Shown here in pieces: positions 63,481-64,000 of a stretch of 64,000 nucleotides of DNA. Numbering within the stretch: position 1 is the first letter of the stretch; every line of letters starts with the position of its first letter. Below the pieces are notes generated by a model. That model was not told where the DNA came from. It saw nothing but the letters and a program-made list of their open reading frames with translations, and did no database searches. The stretch lies in the NCBI RefSeq assembly GCF_005930475.1, contig NZ_SJEW01000017.1, positions 1 to 64,000 on the forward strand, read 5' to 3'. This DNA is from Modestobacter altitudinis. Lineage in GTDB: Bacteria > Actinomycetota > Actinomycetes > Mycobacteriales > Geodermatophilaceae. Made by a program: the position numbers and the translations under genes.

Positions 63481-64000
63481 GCCGCCTGGTCGTCGTCGGC
63501 GCCGGCATCACCGGGCTGACCGCCGCCTGGGAGTGGCGCCGCACCCACCCCGACGACGAGGTCGTCGTGCTGGAGGCCGGACCGCGGATCGGCGGCAAGC
63601 TCGACCGGGTCGAGCTGGCCGGCCGCTGGTACGACACCGGGCCCGAGGCGGTGCTCGCCCGGGTGCCGGAGGCGGTCGAGCTGATCGAGGTGCTGGGGCT
63701 GGCCGACCAGATCGTGCCGGCCCGGACGACGCAGGCCTCGATCGTGCTGCCCGACGGCCGGTTCCCGCTGCCGGCCGGGACGCTGCAGGGCGTGCCTACG
63801 TCGGCCGACGGGCTGGCCGGCGTGCTGAGCCCGGACGGCGTCGCCCGGGTCCGCGCCGAGGCCGAGCTGCCCCCGCTGCGGCTGGACGGTGACGTCTCGG
63901 TGGGCCGGCTGCTGCGTGACCGGCTGGGTGACGAGGTGGTCGACCGGCTGGTCGAGCCGCTGCTCGGCGGGGTCTACGCCGGGCGCCCCGACGACCTCTC
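63477..64000 (+). CDS. hemG: Protoporphyrinogen/coproporphyrinogen oxidase, N-terminal part
   Basis: The first 174 residues of a flavin-dependent HemY-type oxidase, cut by the window edge. The dinucleotide motif [13 protein letters not shown] is at residue 5, followed by [16 protein letters not shown] and [11 protein letters not shown], typical of the family. Starting inside the hemE stop codon (ATGA), it belongs to the same operon. In actinobacteria this enzyme usually oxidises coproporphyrinogen III in the coproporphyrin-dependent route. Symbols hemG and hemY are both in use. Confidence 0.9.
   Translation, partial: MSRLVVVGAGITGLTAAWEWRRTHPDDEVVVLEAGPRIGGKLDRVELAGRWYDTGPEAVLARVPEAVELIEVLGLADQIVPARTTQASIVLPDGRFPLPAGTLQGVPTSADGLAGVLSPDGVARVRAEAELPPLRLDGDVSVGRLLRDRLGDEVVDRLVEPLLGGVYAGRPDDL

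Overview
The window is high-GC DNA from an actinobacterium. It has dense genes, many GTG starts and frequent 1-8 base start/stop overlaps. From about 11 kb to the right end the gene order resembles the Mycobacterium tuberculosis stretch from ideR and sigB through sigA, ppgK, suhB, dut, ceoC/ceoB, dxs and rnd to hemE and the protoporphyrinogen oxidase gene. Protein content (DUF3039, DUF3099, DUF3159, DUF3710, DUF4193, DUF3000, VanW-like, polyphosphate glucokinase) and the style of the intergenic palindromes suggest Geodermatophilaceae (Blastococcus, Modestobacter or Geodermatophilus). That assignment is inference; no rRNA is present to confirm it.

Layout. 0-1.4 kb: a DrrA-type ABC ATPase and a divergent TraR/DksA zinc-finger protein. 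1.5-6.5 kb: a minus-strand five-gene unit (GT4 glycosyltransferase, SAM methyltransferase, alpha/alpha-toroid protein, two tandem GT2 glycosyltransferases), probably making an unknown surface glycan or glycolipid. 6.5-11 kb: a Dabb protein, a lipoprotein, a DUF4192 protein and an S9 peptidase. 11-17.7 kb: ideR, acuC, a GNAT/acyl-CoA-synthetase (Pat-like) protein, sigB and dtd.

17.7-25.2 kb is the main accessory segment. A HhH-GPD base-excision-repair gene is cut in two: its N-terminus lies at 17,685 and its C-terminus ends at 25,240. About 7 kb sits between the halves and carries a Tat-exported intradiol dioxygenase with its own TatA, and a tartrate/D-malate-type dehydrogenase, glycerate kinase, LysR regulator and GntP permease that together look like a hydroxy-acid catabolic locus. 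No transposase or integrase is visible.

25.4-37.9 kb: DUF3099, a pseudouridine degradation pair (psuG plus PfkB kinase), DUF3039, a lone amidohydrolase, YihY/BrkB, VanW, DUF7455, sigA, ppgK, an inositol-monophosphatase-family gene and a LytR_C protein. 38-54 kb: a phosphotransferase, DUF4193, the dut-DUF3710-hydrolase-OB-fold-DUF3159 chain, the ceoB/ceoC potassium regulators opposite a KimA-like APC permease, a TRAM/RumA-like RNA methyltransferase, a frameshifted membrane-protein gene, dxs, a thiamine-binding-type protein and a DHFR-like reductase. 54-64 kb: a fatty-acid beta-oxidation pair behind a palindromic operator, a DUF1697 protein fused in frame to a lipoprotein, RNase D, a LuxR-type response regulator, DUF3000, hemE and the start of the protoporphyrinogen oxidase gene.

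A further pattern is a family of four 55-64 base two-stem palindromes. Each lies directly after a stop codon (acuC, sigA, DUF4193, dxs), and all four have the same orientation relative to the gene.
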